Assembly: GCA_937862675.1 (NCBI GenBank)
Contig: CALMEC010000024.1
Coordinates: 1-9,398, forward strand
Length of the DNA: 9,398 nt
Direction of reading: 5' to 3'
Source: an uncultured Actinomycetes bacterium
GTDB taxonomy: Bacteria; Actinomycetota; Thermoleophilia; Miltoncostaeales; Miltoncostaeaceae
Shown here in pieces: positions 1 through 6,410 of the stretch; position 1 is the stretch's first letter; each line of letters opens with the position of its first letter. The position numbers and the translations under genes were made by a program. The notes under the pieces were generated by a model that worked only from the letters and a program-made list of their open reading frames with translations, was not told where the DNA came from and made no database searches.

Positions 1-146
1 TTGTCCGGGCCCAGCAGATTGGTCGCGCTGACGGCGACGATGCCGATCATCGCTCCCAGGACGATGACGGCGCCGATGCGCCGCCGCCGAATCTGCCGTC
101 GACGCGCCCTGCGGCGCTCGACCCGATCATCACGTTGAAATTCCAC
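1..146 (-). CDS. N-terminal fragment of a predicted membrane-anchored protein, runs off the left edge
   Basis: Read leftward from a GTG at 146-144, the frame stays open for 48 codons to the window edge. The product begins with a short charged stretch, then a very Arg-rich segment (about residues 8-23), then a hydrophobic helix of about 20 residues (about 24-43, with the core IGAVIVLGAMIGIVAV). This basic-then-hydrophobic order is typical of a type II signal anchor with the N-terminus in the cytoplasm. No clear Shine-Dalgarno sequence precedes the GTG, so the start is uncertain. A competing leftward frame (47-307) lacks protein-like composition. The family cannot be recognised from so short a piece. 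It lies downstream of Ku on the same strand, separated by a hairpin, so it need not be co-transcribed. Confidence 0.42.
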   Translation of the reverse strand, partial: MEFQRDDRVERRRARRRQIRRRRIGAVIVLGAMIGIVAVSATNLLGPD

Positions 147-306
147 GGACCGGGGATGATCCCACGTCCGGGACGAAAACGCAAAATCGATCCCGGCGGG
201 ACGGTCGAATGTCCCGGGGACAGAGGTGATCGTCGTGTGGCCGACGCGGCGGCAATCGACGTCCACCCGCCGTATTCGACGCGGAGGGGCACCACTCCTT
301 CCCTCA

Positions 307-339
307 CCCTCCCGATCGCGCCTCGGGCGATCGGGAGGG
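307..339 (-). terminator. Strong hairpin just after the Ku stop codon
   Basis: A perfect inverted repeat pairs 307-318 with 328-339, and 319 with 327 can extend it to 13 base pairs. It is GC-rich, has a loop of 7-9 bases, and begins 16 bases beyond the Ku stop. There is no U-run on either side, so it is not a classic intrinsic terminator. U-poor hairpins of this kind are nonetheless common after genes in high-GC actinobacteria. It could instead protect the mRNA 3' end. Confidence 0.5.
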
Positions 340-355
340 CTCCGGTCGTCGGCTC

Positions 356-1174
356 CTACGCCGCGTCCTCATCGCTGTGTCCGGGTGTGTCCGTGCTCGC
401 GGGGGTGGCGGCCAGGCTGGCCTTAAGTGCGGCCATCAGATCCACGACGGGAGCGGGCTCGGCGGCGTCCTCCGGTATGACCGGCTCCTGTCCGTCGGCC
501 TTCGCCTCCAGGAAGGCGAGGAGCGCCGCGCGGGTCTCATTGGTGTACTTGGACGCGTCGAAGTCGTGCGTCAGCGCGCCGATCAGCTGGTCGGCCATGG
601 TCAGCTCGTCGTCGCGCACCTCGACACCCGCGACCCGGTCGGCGATCTCCTCGCGCTCGTCGAGGCGCAGATCGTCGACGTAGTGGAGCGTCTCCAGGGC
701 GAGCGCGCCGCCGACCGGACGCACGAGCACCAGGTGCTCCTTGGTGGAGAGGACGAACCGGCCGATGGCCGCACGCCCGGACCGCTCCATCGCGCGCAGC
801 AGGAGGACGTAGGGACGCTCGGCGCGCTCCTGTGGCTCGATCCAGTAGGTGCGCTCGAAGAAGACGGGGTCCACCTGGCCGGCGTCCACGAACTCCAGGA
901 TCTCGACGGTGCGCTCCTGCTTGGCCGAGAAGCGCGTCAGCTCGTCGTCCTCGACGGTGACGAAGCGGCCCTTCGAGATCTCGTACCCCTTGATGAGGTC
1001 GTCCGGCCCCACCTCGACGTCGCGCACCGGGTCCCAGCGCCGCTGTTTCACCGGGACCAGTGACTGGCGGGACAGGTTGCGGAAGCTGACGTCGCGTCGC
1101 TGCTGTGCGTTCCCGATGGCGACGGGGATCGTGACGAGACCGAAGCTGATGAAGCCCTTCCAGATCGCGCGCAT
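356..1174 (-). CDS. ku: Non-homologous end joining protein Ku (bacterial type)
   Basis: This 272-residue protein is full length for bacterial Ku. The N-terminus MRAIWKGFISFGLVTIPV is the family signature. Further hallmarks are the DLIKGYEISKGRFVTVEDDE segment (about residues 59-78), the FFERTYWIEP motif (about 105-114) and the LHYVDDLR region (about 163-170). Known family role: Ku forms a homodimeric ring that threads onto double-strand DNA ends and recruits the ligase/polymerase LigD for non-homologous end joining in the cytoplasm. The C-terminal tail is Ala/Pro-rich and acidic after a short VVDLMAALKASL helix, as in minimal bacterial Ku proteins, without a long Lys-rich extension. An AAGGAG ribosome binding site 6 bases upstream fixes the ATG start. 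No ligD gene is visible in the window, so its partner must lie elsewhere. It is transcribed away from the polysaccharide operon. Confidence 0.97.
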   Translation of the reverse strand: MRAIWKGFISFGLVTIPVAIGNAQQRRDVSFRNLSRQSLVPVKQRRWDPVRDVEVGPDDLIKGYEISKGRFVTVEDDELTRFSAKQERTVEILEFVDAGQVDPVFFERTYWIEPQERAERPYVLLLRAMERSGRAAIGRFVLSTKEHLVLVRPVGGALALETLHYVDDLRLDEREEIADRVAGVEVRDDELTMADQLIGALTHDFDASKYTNETRAALLAFLEAKADGQEPVIPEDAAEPAPVVDLMAALKASLAATPASTDTPGHSDEDAA

Positions 1175-1180
1175 CGCTCA

Positions 1181-1186
1181 CTCCTT
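1181..1186 (-). promoter_or_regulatory. Ribosome binding site of ku
   Basis: On the minus strand this reads AAGGAG, 6 bases before the ATG at 1174. It is the best Shine-Dalgarno match in the left half and supports the chosen Ku start. Confidence 0.85.
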
Positions 1187-1444
1187 GGTCGGTTCGCGAT
1201 TCTCCCAGATGGTGCTCACCGCCACACGGATCCCGGCCGACCGGGACCGGCGCCACCCTGGAGGGCCGCCGCCTCTCGTGGGCCGCGAGGCGTCGACGGA
1301 TGGCATCGACCGGGGCCGGACAGCCGGCCTGGGTGAGGCGCGCCGCCCGCCGGGGAGGCCGGGTCACGTCGCGCGGCGATCAGGACGAGGCGTCCGTGAC
1401 ACAGGGATGTTTTCGCGGACGCATTTATGTTTTTGGAGGTTTCG

Positions 1445-1476
1445 TCCGATGATGGAGGCCAGGGGACGTCATCGGA
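1445..1476. repeat. Inverted repeat with 8-bp arms (TCCGATGA / TCATCGGA)
   Basis: TCCGATGA at 1445-1452 and its exact reverse complement at 1469-1476 are separated by 16 bases. A further CATCGGA copy follows at about 1479-1485. The spacing could suit a dimeric regulator or an RNA hairpin. The function is unknown. Confidence 0.4.
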
Positions 1477-1487
1477 AACATCGGAGG

Positions 1488-1506
1488 GACCACCGCAGCG
1501 GTGGTC
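1488..1506. repeat. 19-bp palindrome GACCACCGC-A-GCGGTGGTC
   Basis: Nine bases at 1488-1496 are the exact reverse complement of 1498-1506 around a single central base. As DNA it resembles an operator for a dimeric repressor. As RNA it would form a 7-bp stem with a 5-base loop. It lies in the divergent spacer, just before the AT-rich stretch. Confidence 0.5.
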
Positions 1507-1540
1507 GTCTCCGTATGGGGTGACATCGCCCGTTCGGGAC

Positions 1541-1600
1541 CTAATGACCGTCTCAAAAATATAAAAACCACTAAAAAATACGCTGATTCCATACACTCAC
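1541..1600. promoter_or_regulatory. AT-rich putative promoter or silencer-binding stretch
   Basis: About 33% GC by count, against roughly 65-75% around it. It contains several A-runs at 1555-1579 with TATAAA at 1560-1565, and a TACACT hexamer at 1592-1597. No -35 element at proper spacing accompanies either candidate -10. A TTGACC at 1625-1630 likewise lacks a good -10 partner downstream. AT-rich islands of this sort often carry promoters or bind Lsr2-type nucleoid proteins in actinobacteria; that role is an inference. Confidence 0.35.
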
Positions 1601-1804
1601 CTACCTGATCGTCCAGTAACGCCCTTGACCTTTGGGGGTACTGCGGATCGGTGGTTCTTCGCTGTAATTCCTTGCGACACGAAACGCGAGTCGGTCCCCG
1701 TCAAGGATGTCGTGAAACCGCCACCCCGCGATACCCAATTCGTCGAAGGCGCTCAACAGAAATCCCGCAGAGCGCCGGTGCCGTCCGGCGCGGATTGGAT
1801 CCAT
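1601..1804 (-). CDS. Small hypothetical protein (67 aa)
   Basis: The leftward frame from ATG 1804 to a TAG at 1601-1603 encodes a compact, balanced protein rich in Phe, Leu, Ile, Trp and acidic residues, for example FDELGIAGWRFHDILDGDR in the middle and GQGRYWTIR at the C-terminus. It looks like a folded alpha/beta domain, unlike the Arg/Pro-rich shadows in the other frames here. About two thirds of third codon positions are G or C, much lower than in the neighbouring genes, and codons such as TTT, TTG, GAA and AAT appear. A GTG at 1825 would add seven residues; neither start has a strong ribosome binding site. I do not recognise a family. It may be an acquired small gene or the remnant of a longer one. 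The alternative is that the region is non-coding. Confidence 0.5.
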   Translation of the reverse strand: MDPIRAGRHRRSAGFLLSAFDELGIAGWRFHDILDGDRLAFRVARNYSEEPPIRSTPKGQGRYWTIR

Positions 1805-1873
1805 GCACCACCCGTCATCACTCACCGCCGCGGACAACCTCGTCGCGTCGGGAAAAGGCCGTGATCTCCGAGG

Positions 1874-3394
1874 ATGAAGCGAACGCCGACACATAACGTG
1901 GTCATGGTGACCGAGGGCGCATATCCCTTCGCCCAGGGCGGGGTCACCACGTGGTGCGACCAGCTGATCCGGGGGCTCCCGGAGGTCGACTTCGCCGTCG
2001 CCGCCATCTGCGGCACCGGACGCGAGGACCCCGTGGTCCCGTTGCCGCCCAACGTGTCGGCCATCCGGCCGATCCCGGTGTGGGGGGTCCCGTCCACGAC
2101 GAAGCGACGGGCGCGCGGCCCTCGGCGGCGCGAGCTCTTCACACTTCACCGGCGGGTCATCGAATCCGTGTACATCCAGGACACGCAGGTCGGTGTCCAC
2201 GAGTTCCTGGCCGCCCTGCGCGACCTCCAGACGATGTCGGTCGTCTACGACGTCGGATCGATCCTCCGCTCCGAGGCCGCCGTCCAGACGGTGCACGAGA
2301 TCATGTCCCGTCCGCGCCCGGACGTCCGTCGCGAGCGCTTCATCCGTGAGCACTCCCTGTCCGACGCGCTCCTGTCGACCGACCTCCTCGACCACTTCCT
2401 GCGCGCGCTCTGGGCGCCGCCGGCACAGGCCGACCTGATCCATTGCGTCTGCGACGGTCTCCCGGTGCTGCAGGCGCTCGCCGCGAAGTGGACCTACGGG
2501 ACCCCGTACGTCCTCAGTGAGCACGGCGTCTACATGCGCGAGCGCTACCTTGCGGCCGACGCCGCCAACGACACGTTCCCGGTGCGCGACTTCGTCCTGC
2601 GGTTCATGCGGCTGCTCGTGCTCGCGGGCTACGAGGAGGCCGACCTCATCGCGCCGGTCTGCGCGTTCAACCGCCGGTGGGAGGTCCGCCTGGGCGCCGA
2701 CCCGGACGCCATCCAGACCATCTACAACGGCATCGACCCCGACCGGTTCCCGGAGGCGGGATCCGAGCCCGACGTGCCCACCATCACCTGGGTCGGTCGT
2801 ATCGACCCGCTGAAGGACGTCGAGACGCTCATCGCCGGGTTCGCGGACGTCCACGCGGCCATCCCGGAAGCGCGTCTCCGCCTCTTCGGCCCGGTGCCCG
2901 CCGGCAACGAGGCATATGCGCAGCGCTGCCATGCCCTGGTGCACCGTCTGCACCTGGACGACGTCATCACGTTCGAAGGACCCACCAACGACGTCGCGTC
3001 GGCGTACGCCACCGGTCACGCCGTGGCGCTGTCGTCGTTGTCGGAGGCCTTCCCGTACACGGTCATCGAGAGCATGGCGTGCGGTCGCGTGCCCATCGGC
3101 ACGGACGTGGGCGGCGTGGGAGAGGCCATCGGCGACGCCGGACTCGTGGTCCCCCCGCGTGATCCGCACGCGATGGGACAGGCCTGCATCCGCGTCCTCA
3201 CCGACTCCGAGTTCCGCCGGACGGCCTCCCGGCGCGCTCGCACGCGTGCCCTCTCCGAGTTCACCCTCGACGGCTTCCTCGCCATCTACCGCGAGGTCTA
3301 CGGTCGCTACCTGTCCGGCGGAGCTCATGCCCCCGCCCCGGTCGAGCGTCTCGTGCGTGAGCGGGAGCTGCAACCGGCCAGGTCCGCGGCGTGA
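1874..3394 (+). CDS. pelF: PelF-like GT4 family glycosyltransferase
   Basis: This 506-residue GT-B enzyme has the PelF signature at its N-terminus (EGAYPFAQGGVTTW, about residues 14-27) and the PelF-type SEHGVYMRER motif at 215-224. The C-terminal nucleotide-sugar domain starts near IYNGIDPDRF (about 283-293) and continues through WVGRIDPLKD (about 305-314). The GT4 catalytic pair E391 and E399 sits in EAFPYTVIESMACG (EX7E). Known family role: PelF is a cytoplasmic polymerase using UDP-GalNAc/GlcNAc-type donors to build the Pel chain with the membrane protein PelG. There is no signal peptide, as expected. The start is chosen for its fit to the family; upstream GGAAAAGG at 1851-1858 is a distant ribosome site and GAGG touches the ATG, so initiation may be weak. 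Its stop overlaps the next start by 4 bases, implying coupled translation with the membrane partner. Confidence 0.88.
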   Translation: MKRTPTHNVVMVTEGAYPFAQGGVTTWCDQLIRGLPEVDFAVAAICGTGREDPVVPLPPNVSAIRPIPVWGVPSTTKRRARGPRRRELFTLHRRVIESVYIQDTQVGVHEFLAALRDLQTMSVVYDVGSILRSEAAVQTVHEIMSRPRPDVRRERFIREHSLSDALLSTDLLDHFLRALWAPPAQADLIHCVCDGLPVLQALAAKWTYGTPYVLSEHGVYMRERYLAADAANDTFPVRDFVLRFMRLLVLAGYEEADLIAPVCAFNRRWEVRLGADPDAIQTIYNGIDPDRFPEAGSEPDVPTITWVGRIDPLKDVETLIAGFADVHAAIPEARLRLFGPVPAGNEAYAQRCHALVHRLHLDDVITFEGPTNDVASAYATGHAVALSSLSEAFPYTVIESMACGRVPIGTDVGGVGEAIGDAGLVVPPRDPHAMGQACIRVLTDSEFRRTASRRARTRALSEFTLDGFLAIYREVYGRYLSGGAHAPAPVERLVRERELQPARSAA

Positions 3395-4815
3395 GCACGA
3401 TCGCACCCGATTCCGCCGGTCGGGTGGACGGGCCCGTCGTCATCGACGGCGACTTCGGTCCCCGTGCCGTCGGTGACGACGAGCGCCGCGCCGGCGATCC
3501 CGTCAACGCCCTGGGACGGGCGCTGGGCTCGGTCACCACGACGGCCGTCGACGCCTACGAGATCGCCTCCGCGATCGAGGCGCGGGGCATCAACGACGCC
3601 ACCGCCCGCAGCCAGTACGGATGCGACGACGTGTTCGCCCTGGCGGAGGAGATCTACCGTCGTTCCCCGCTCCATCCGCAGCGGCGGCGGGTCAAGTACG
3701 AATACGACCCGCTGGGACGACGCCGGATCCTCCGCGGTGTCCTGTTCGCCCTTCCCGGGCTCCTCTTCTTCCCGCTCGCGCGGCTGGTGGACATCCATTC
3801 GGCGGCCGTGGTCTTCGTGGCCGTGACGCTCCTCGGGTGGATCGCCAGCCAGGGCGTGTCCTCGCTCGCCCATCTCCAGGCCACCCGGGTCGGCCGGCCC
3901 GCGATGGCCGCCGTGCTGCGCTTCTCGCTCGTGATGGGCGTGTCCGCGACGGTGGGCGCCGCGGCGGGCGCGCGGTTCGCCGGGCAGAACGACGCCATCA
4001 TCATCGCGGCGTCCGCCCAGCTGGTCTATCTGCTGTCGGCCATCGTGCTGCTCACGTTGGACCGGGACAAGGAACTCGCCCTCGTCCTCGTGCCGGCCAC
4101 GGTCATCGTCGGCCTTCTCATGGCACTCCCCACCCCGCAACGCGCGGCGGCGCTCGTCGTCGTCGCGGCTGCGGCCGCGGCGGCGGCGGCAGCATTCCGG
4201 GCAACGCGGGGCAGCCGCTGGGCCGGCCTCCACCGCCAGGACGTGGGACGCAGCCTCGTCATGGCCGTCTACGGCTGCCTGCTGGGCCTCCTCATCGCCT
4301 CGCCGATCATCGCCCGTCTCATCGACGACACCCACGTCACCATGTGGCTCGGTGCCGCGGCCCTGCCGGTCACCCTGAGCATGGGGTTCGCGGAGCGGCG
4401 GTTCGTCGAGATGCGCATCGCCAATCGTGAGGACCTGCAGAAGGCACACCAGCCGCACCTCTACTCGCGCCGCGCCTTCCGGCGCTTCGTCCGCGCCCTG
4501 TCGGCGTACCTGGTCGTCCTCGTCGTCCTGACCGGACTCGTGCTGGGCGTGGGCTCGCTGCTCGCGACACCGGACAGGGACACCCTGGCCGTGATCGCCG
4601 GTTACCTCTTCCTCGGGGGAGGCATGTTCGGATCCCTCCTGGTGGTCAACTCGCAGGGCGCCCTCCGTCTGGTGGTCGTGGCCCTCGCCGGACTCGCCGG
4701 GTTCGCGCTGCTGGGCGGCCACTCCATGGCGTTCCTCGCCGTGGCAGTGGTGGTGTCGGTCCTCATGGTCTGGCTCGGCGCGCGTGCCAGCCGACAGGTG
4801 ACGACGACGCGATGA
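3391..4815 (+). CDS. Polytopic membrane protein, likely polysaccharide export partner (PelG position)
   Basis: This 474-residue protein starts at a GTG overlapping the glycosyltransferase stop (GTGA). Residues 1 to about 110 are soluble and hold a helical motif, DAYEIASAIEARGI followed by GCDDVFALAEEIYRR (about 54-91), a type I associate from memory with actinobacterial membrane proteins. About 11-12 hydrophobic segments follow, near residues 113-133, 137-158, 172-196, 201-222, 228-247, 252-268 (almost all Ala/Val), 286-310, 316-333, 367-391, 397-419 and 423-462 (probably two). That topology and the pairing with PelF suggest the job PelG does, a MOP-like transporter or synthase partner that moves the growing chain across the membrane. 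I cannot claim sequence homology to PelG by eye. The next gene starts inside its stop codon (ATGA). Confidence 0.85.
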   Translation: MSTIAPDSAGRVDGPVVIDGDFGPRAVGDDERRAGDPVNALGRALGSVTTTAVDAYEIASAIEARGINDATARSQYGCDDVFALAEEIYRRSPLHPQRRRVKYEYDPLGRRRILRGVLFALPGLLFFPLARLVDIHSAAVVFVAVTLLGWIASQGVSSLAHLQATRVGRPAMAAVLRFSLVMGVSATVGAAAGARFAGQNDAIIIAASAQLVYLLSAIVLLTLDRDKELALVLVPATVIVGLLMALPTPQRAAALVVVAAAAAAAAAAFRATRGSRWAGLHRQDVGRSLVMAVYGCLLGLLIASPIIARLIDDTHVTMWLGAAALPVTLSMGFAERRFVEMRIANREDLQKAHQPHLYSRRAFRRFVRALSAYLVVLVVLTGLVLGVGSLLATPDRDTLAVIAGYLFLGGGMFGSLLVVNSQGALRLVVVALAGLAGFALLGGHSMAFLAVAVVVSVLMVWLGARASRQVTTTR

Positions 4816-5519
4816 ATCCCTCCGGCCCCCCACGGGATGTGGACGGCGCAGCCCCGGCGGCCCCGGTGTCCCTGGGGATTCCCGCCTACGTGTCGCCGGT
4901 CTTCCACCCGGACGAGTGGGCCGTCCTCGGGCGTCTCGACCCGGGCTCGATCGTCGTGGTGAACCCGGACTCGGGACCCTCCCGCGACATGGCGTCGCAC
5001 TATGGCGATGCGGTGCGCGAGCTCCGTGACCTGGGCGTGCGGGTCTACGGCTACCTCACCGTGTCCTACGGGCGGCGCGCCACCCGTGACATCCGGGGCG
5101 ATGTCGCCGCGTACCACGACCGCCTCGGCGTGGACGGTGTCTTCTTCGACCAGGTGCCCTCCACCCTCGACGACCTCGGTCCGTCACTCCGTGTCGCCGA
5201 TGAGTTCCGTCCCCGGGGATGTGCCGTCGCCCTCAACCCGGGGCAGCCGGTCATGCCCTCGGTGGCCTTCGACGCCGCGGATCAGGTCGTCACGTTCGAG
5301 GGGACGTACGACGACTACGTCGCCATGGACCTCCCCCGTCCGGCGGTCGGATCCGCCGAGCACTGGCACCTCGTCCACGGGGTCGCGCCGGAGGACGTCG
5401 ACGCGGCCGTGCTGAGGGCAGCCGCGTCGGGCGCGTCCTACGTGTTCGCGTCCACCGGGCACATGCCCAACCCGTGGACCTCCATGATCACGGCGCTCTC
5501 CCGGGAGGCCGTGCGATGA
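4812..5519 (+). CDS. Spherulin-4 / Sph3-type (GH135-like) glycoside hydrolase domain protein
   Basis: This 235-residue protein matches the spherulation-specific family 4 pattern along its length: IPAYVSP (23-29), VVVNPDSGP (48-56), YGYLTVSYGRRA (79-90), DGVFFDQVPS (108-117), ALNPGQ (140-145) and VVTFEGTYDDY (159-169). The family forms a (beta/alpha)8 barrel; Aspergillus Sph3 hydrolyses galactosaminogalactan and is needed for its synthesis. D113 and E163 align with conserved acidic residues. The residue after D113 is Gln114 where the family usually has Glu, which may alter or abolish hydrolysis. The start overlaps the upstream stop (ATGA) and leaves no signal peptide or membrane anchor, odd for a hydrolase expected outside the membrane. 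The stop overlaps the GH114 start. Confidence 0.86.
   Translation: MNPSGPPRDVDGAAPAAPVSLGIPAYVSPVFHPDEWAVLGRLDPGSIVVVNPDSGPSRDMASHYGDAVRELRDLGVRVYGYLTVSYGRRATRDIRGDVAAYHDRLGVDGVFFDQVPSTLDDLGPSLRVADEFRPRGCAVALNPGQPVMPSVAFDAADQVVTFEGTYDDYVAMDLPRPAVGSAEHWHLVHGVAPEDVDAAVLRAAASGASYVFASTGHMPNPWTSMITALSREAVR
5503..5508 (+). promoter_or_regulatory. Ribosome binding site of the GH114 gene
   Basis: GGGAGG lies 7 bases before the ATG at 5516, inside the end of the Sph3-type gene. It selects this start over an upstream in-frame extension, and the resulting protein begins with a clean signal peptide. Confidence 0.75.
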
Positions 5520-6376
5520 GGGCCGCCGCCGTCGCCGTCGCCGGTACCCTGTCCCTGTCGGGTGTCGCCGCGGCGCAGGCGGTGTCGCACCCCGTCCCGC
5601 GATCGGCTCCGCTCGTCACGACGAGGACCTGGGCGTTCTCCATCGGGGCGGTGGCACCGGTCTCCTCGCTCGCTCGCTACGACATGGTCGTGGTGGACGG
5701 TGTCGACACGCCGAAGGCGAACGTCGTCGCGCTGCACAGGCGGGGGGTGCGCGTGGTCGCCTACATGTCCGTCGGCACCATCGAGGAGGGCCGGCCCTGG
5801 ACGCGTGCCGCCGCCCCCTACCGGCTCGACCACTGGGGCGACTGGAACGAGTGGTATGCCGACGTCGCCGACGCCGGGTACCGCTCGCTCGTCCTGCGGT
5901 CGATGGTCGGTCCGGTCATGGCCAAGGGGTTCGACGGGGTCTTCCTCGACAACATCGACATGGTCGAGTCGCATCCCGCGCAGACGGCCGGCATGACCGC
6001 GCTCGTCCGCGCCGTCAGTGCCCGTGTCCGCGCACGGCACGGCGTCGTCATCGTGCAGAACGGCGACGCATACGTGCGCCGGCTCGCCCCGTACATCGAC
6101 GGCTGGAACCGTGAGGACGTCACGGCCACCTACGACTTCGACGACGAGCGGTACGCAGCCGTCCCGTCGTCCGACGGCGCGGATGCCATCCGCGCCATCC
6201 GGTGGATGAGGGCGCGGAAGAAGCTCGTCACCACCGCCGACTACACGGCGACGGCCACGGCCCCGCTGGCCGTCCGCGCCAGGGCCCGTGCATGCGCCGT
6301 CGGCGCCCGCCCCTTCGTCTCCGACATCAATCTCCGTCGTCTGCCGGCGCCGTATCCGTGTGCTCCGGCTCGCTAG
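5516..6376 (+). CDS. Secreted GH114-type endo-alpha-1,4-polygalactosaminidase (Ega3-like)
   Basis: This 286-residue protein has a signal peptide: basic start, hydrophobic core to about residue 20, and probable cleavage after VAAAQA at 22. The mature part fits the GH114 TIM barrel: YDMVVVDGVD (55-64), RVVAYMSVGTIEEGRPW (79-95), GFDGVFLDNIDMVE (138-151) and GWNREDV (196-202). By family logic the Asp in FLDN (D145, with D140 and D148 near) and E200 are the candidate catalytic acids. Known relatives: Aspergillus Ega3 and the hydrolase domain of PelA cut alpha-1,4-linked galactosamine polymers. Here it would trim or release the chain outside the membrane. The start overlaps the upstream stop (ATGA) and has a good ribosome site. 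A long in-frame extension upstream lies inside the previous gene and is not part of the protein. Confidence 0.9.
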   Translation: MRAAAVAVAGTLSLSGVAAAQAVSHPVPRSAPLVTTRTWAFSIGAVAPVSSLARYDMVVVDGVDTPKANVVALHRRGVRVVAYMSVGTIEEGRPWTRAAAPYRLDHWGDWNEWYADVADAGYRSLVLRSMVGPVMAKGFDGVFLDNIDMVESHPAQTAGMTALVRAVSARVRARHGVVIVQNGDAYVRRLAPYIDGWNREDVTATYDFDDERYAAVPSSDGADAIRAIRWMRARKKLVTTADYTATATAPLAVRARARACAVGARPFVSDINLRRLPAPYPCAPAR

Positions 6377-6397
6377 TCCATCAGCACCAGGAAGGTC

Positions 6398-6401
6398 AAG
6401 G
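6398..6401 (+). promoter_or_regulatory. Ribosome binding site of the deacetylase gene
   Basis: AAGG lies 9 bases before ATG 6411, in the 34-base gap after the GH114 gene; AGGAAGG at 6389-6395 is a second, more distant candidate. The gap has no hairpin, so read-through from the operon is expected. Confidence 0.5.
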
Positions 6402-6410
6402 TCCCCGCTT

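Larger units (their letters stand above)
1175..1600. other. Intergenic spacer upstream of ku with inverted repeats and an AT-rich end
   Basis: No convincing gene is seen in these 426 bases. Long open frames on both strands here are Arg/Pro/Gly-rich shadows. The part nearest Ku holds a small hairpin (1231-1236 pairing with 1241-1246, 4-base loop). Further on, GGAGG at 1435-1439 stands 9 bases before an ATG at 1449 that opens a 24-codon frame ending at 1523. Its product is extremely Arg/His-rich; it could be a leader peptide or chance. Two inverted repeats overlap that mini-frame, and the spacer ends in a markedly AT-rich stretch. The Ku promoter should lie here, but no clear -35/-10 pair could be assigned. 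Confidence 0.6.

Noticed and set aside
1216..1596. Leftward 126-codon frame starting in the AT-rich stretch
   Set aside because: The first 20 or so residues look hydrophobic only because of the AT-rich DNA. The rest is Pro/Gly/Arg-rich and resembles no protein, and the frame ends within the Ku upstream region.
1625..1653. TTGACC as a -35 element for the operon
   Set aside because: No acceptable -10 hexamer lies 16-18 bases downstream, and the site is inside the probable small leftward gene.
1541..1873. Possible c-di-GMP riboswitch upstream of the exopolysaccharide operon
   Set aside because: I looked for the conserved c-di-GMP riboswitch core sequences and found none; the hairpins present do not match that fold.
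1601..3406. A 601-codon leftward frame spanning the PelF-like gene
   Set aside because: Most of it is a shadow of the glycosyltransferase, with Arg/Asp/Gly/Val-biased composition. Only the last 67 codons, beyond the glycosyltransferase gene, look protein-like and are listed separately.
4160..4201. GC-rich run encoding ten alanines in the membrane protein
   Set aside because: It looks like a simple repeat, but it falls inside a predicted membrane helix and uses mixed Ala codons, so it is ordinary coding sequence.
3325..4833. A 502-codon leftward frame opposite the membrane protein gene
   Set aside because: The product is His/Glu/Arg/Gly-rich and low in complexity, the mirror image of a hydrophobic protein's codons; the sense frame has clear membrane segments and coupled start and stop.
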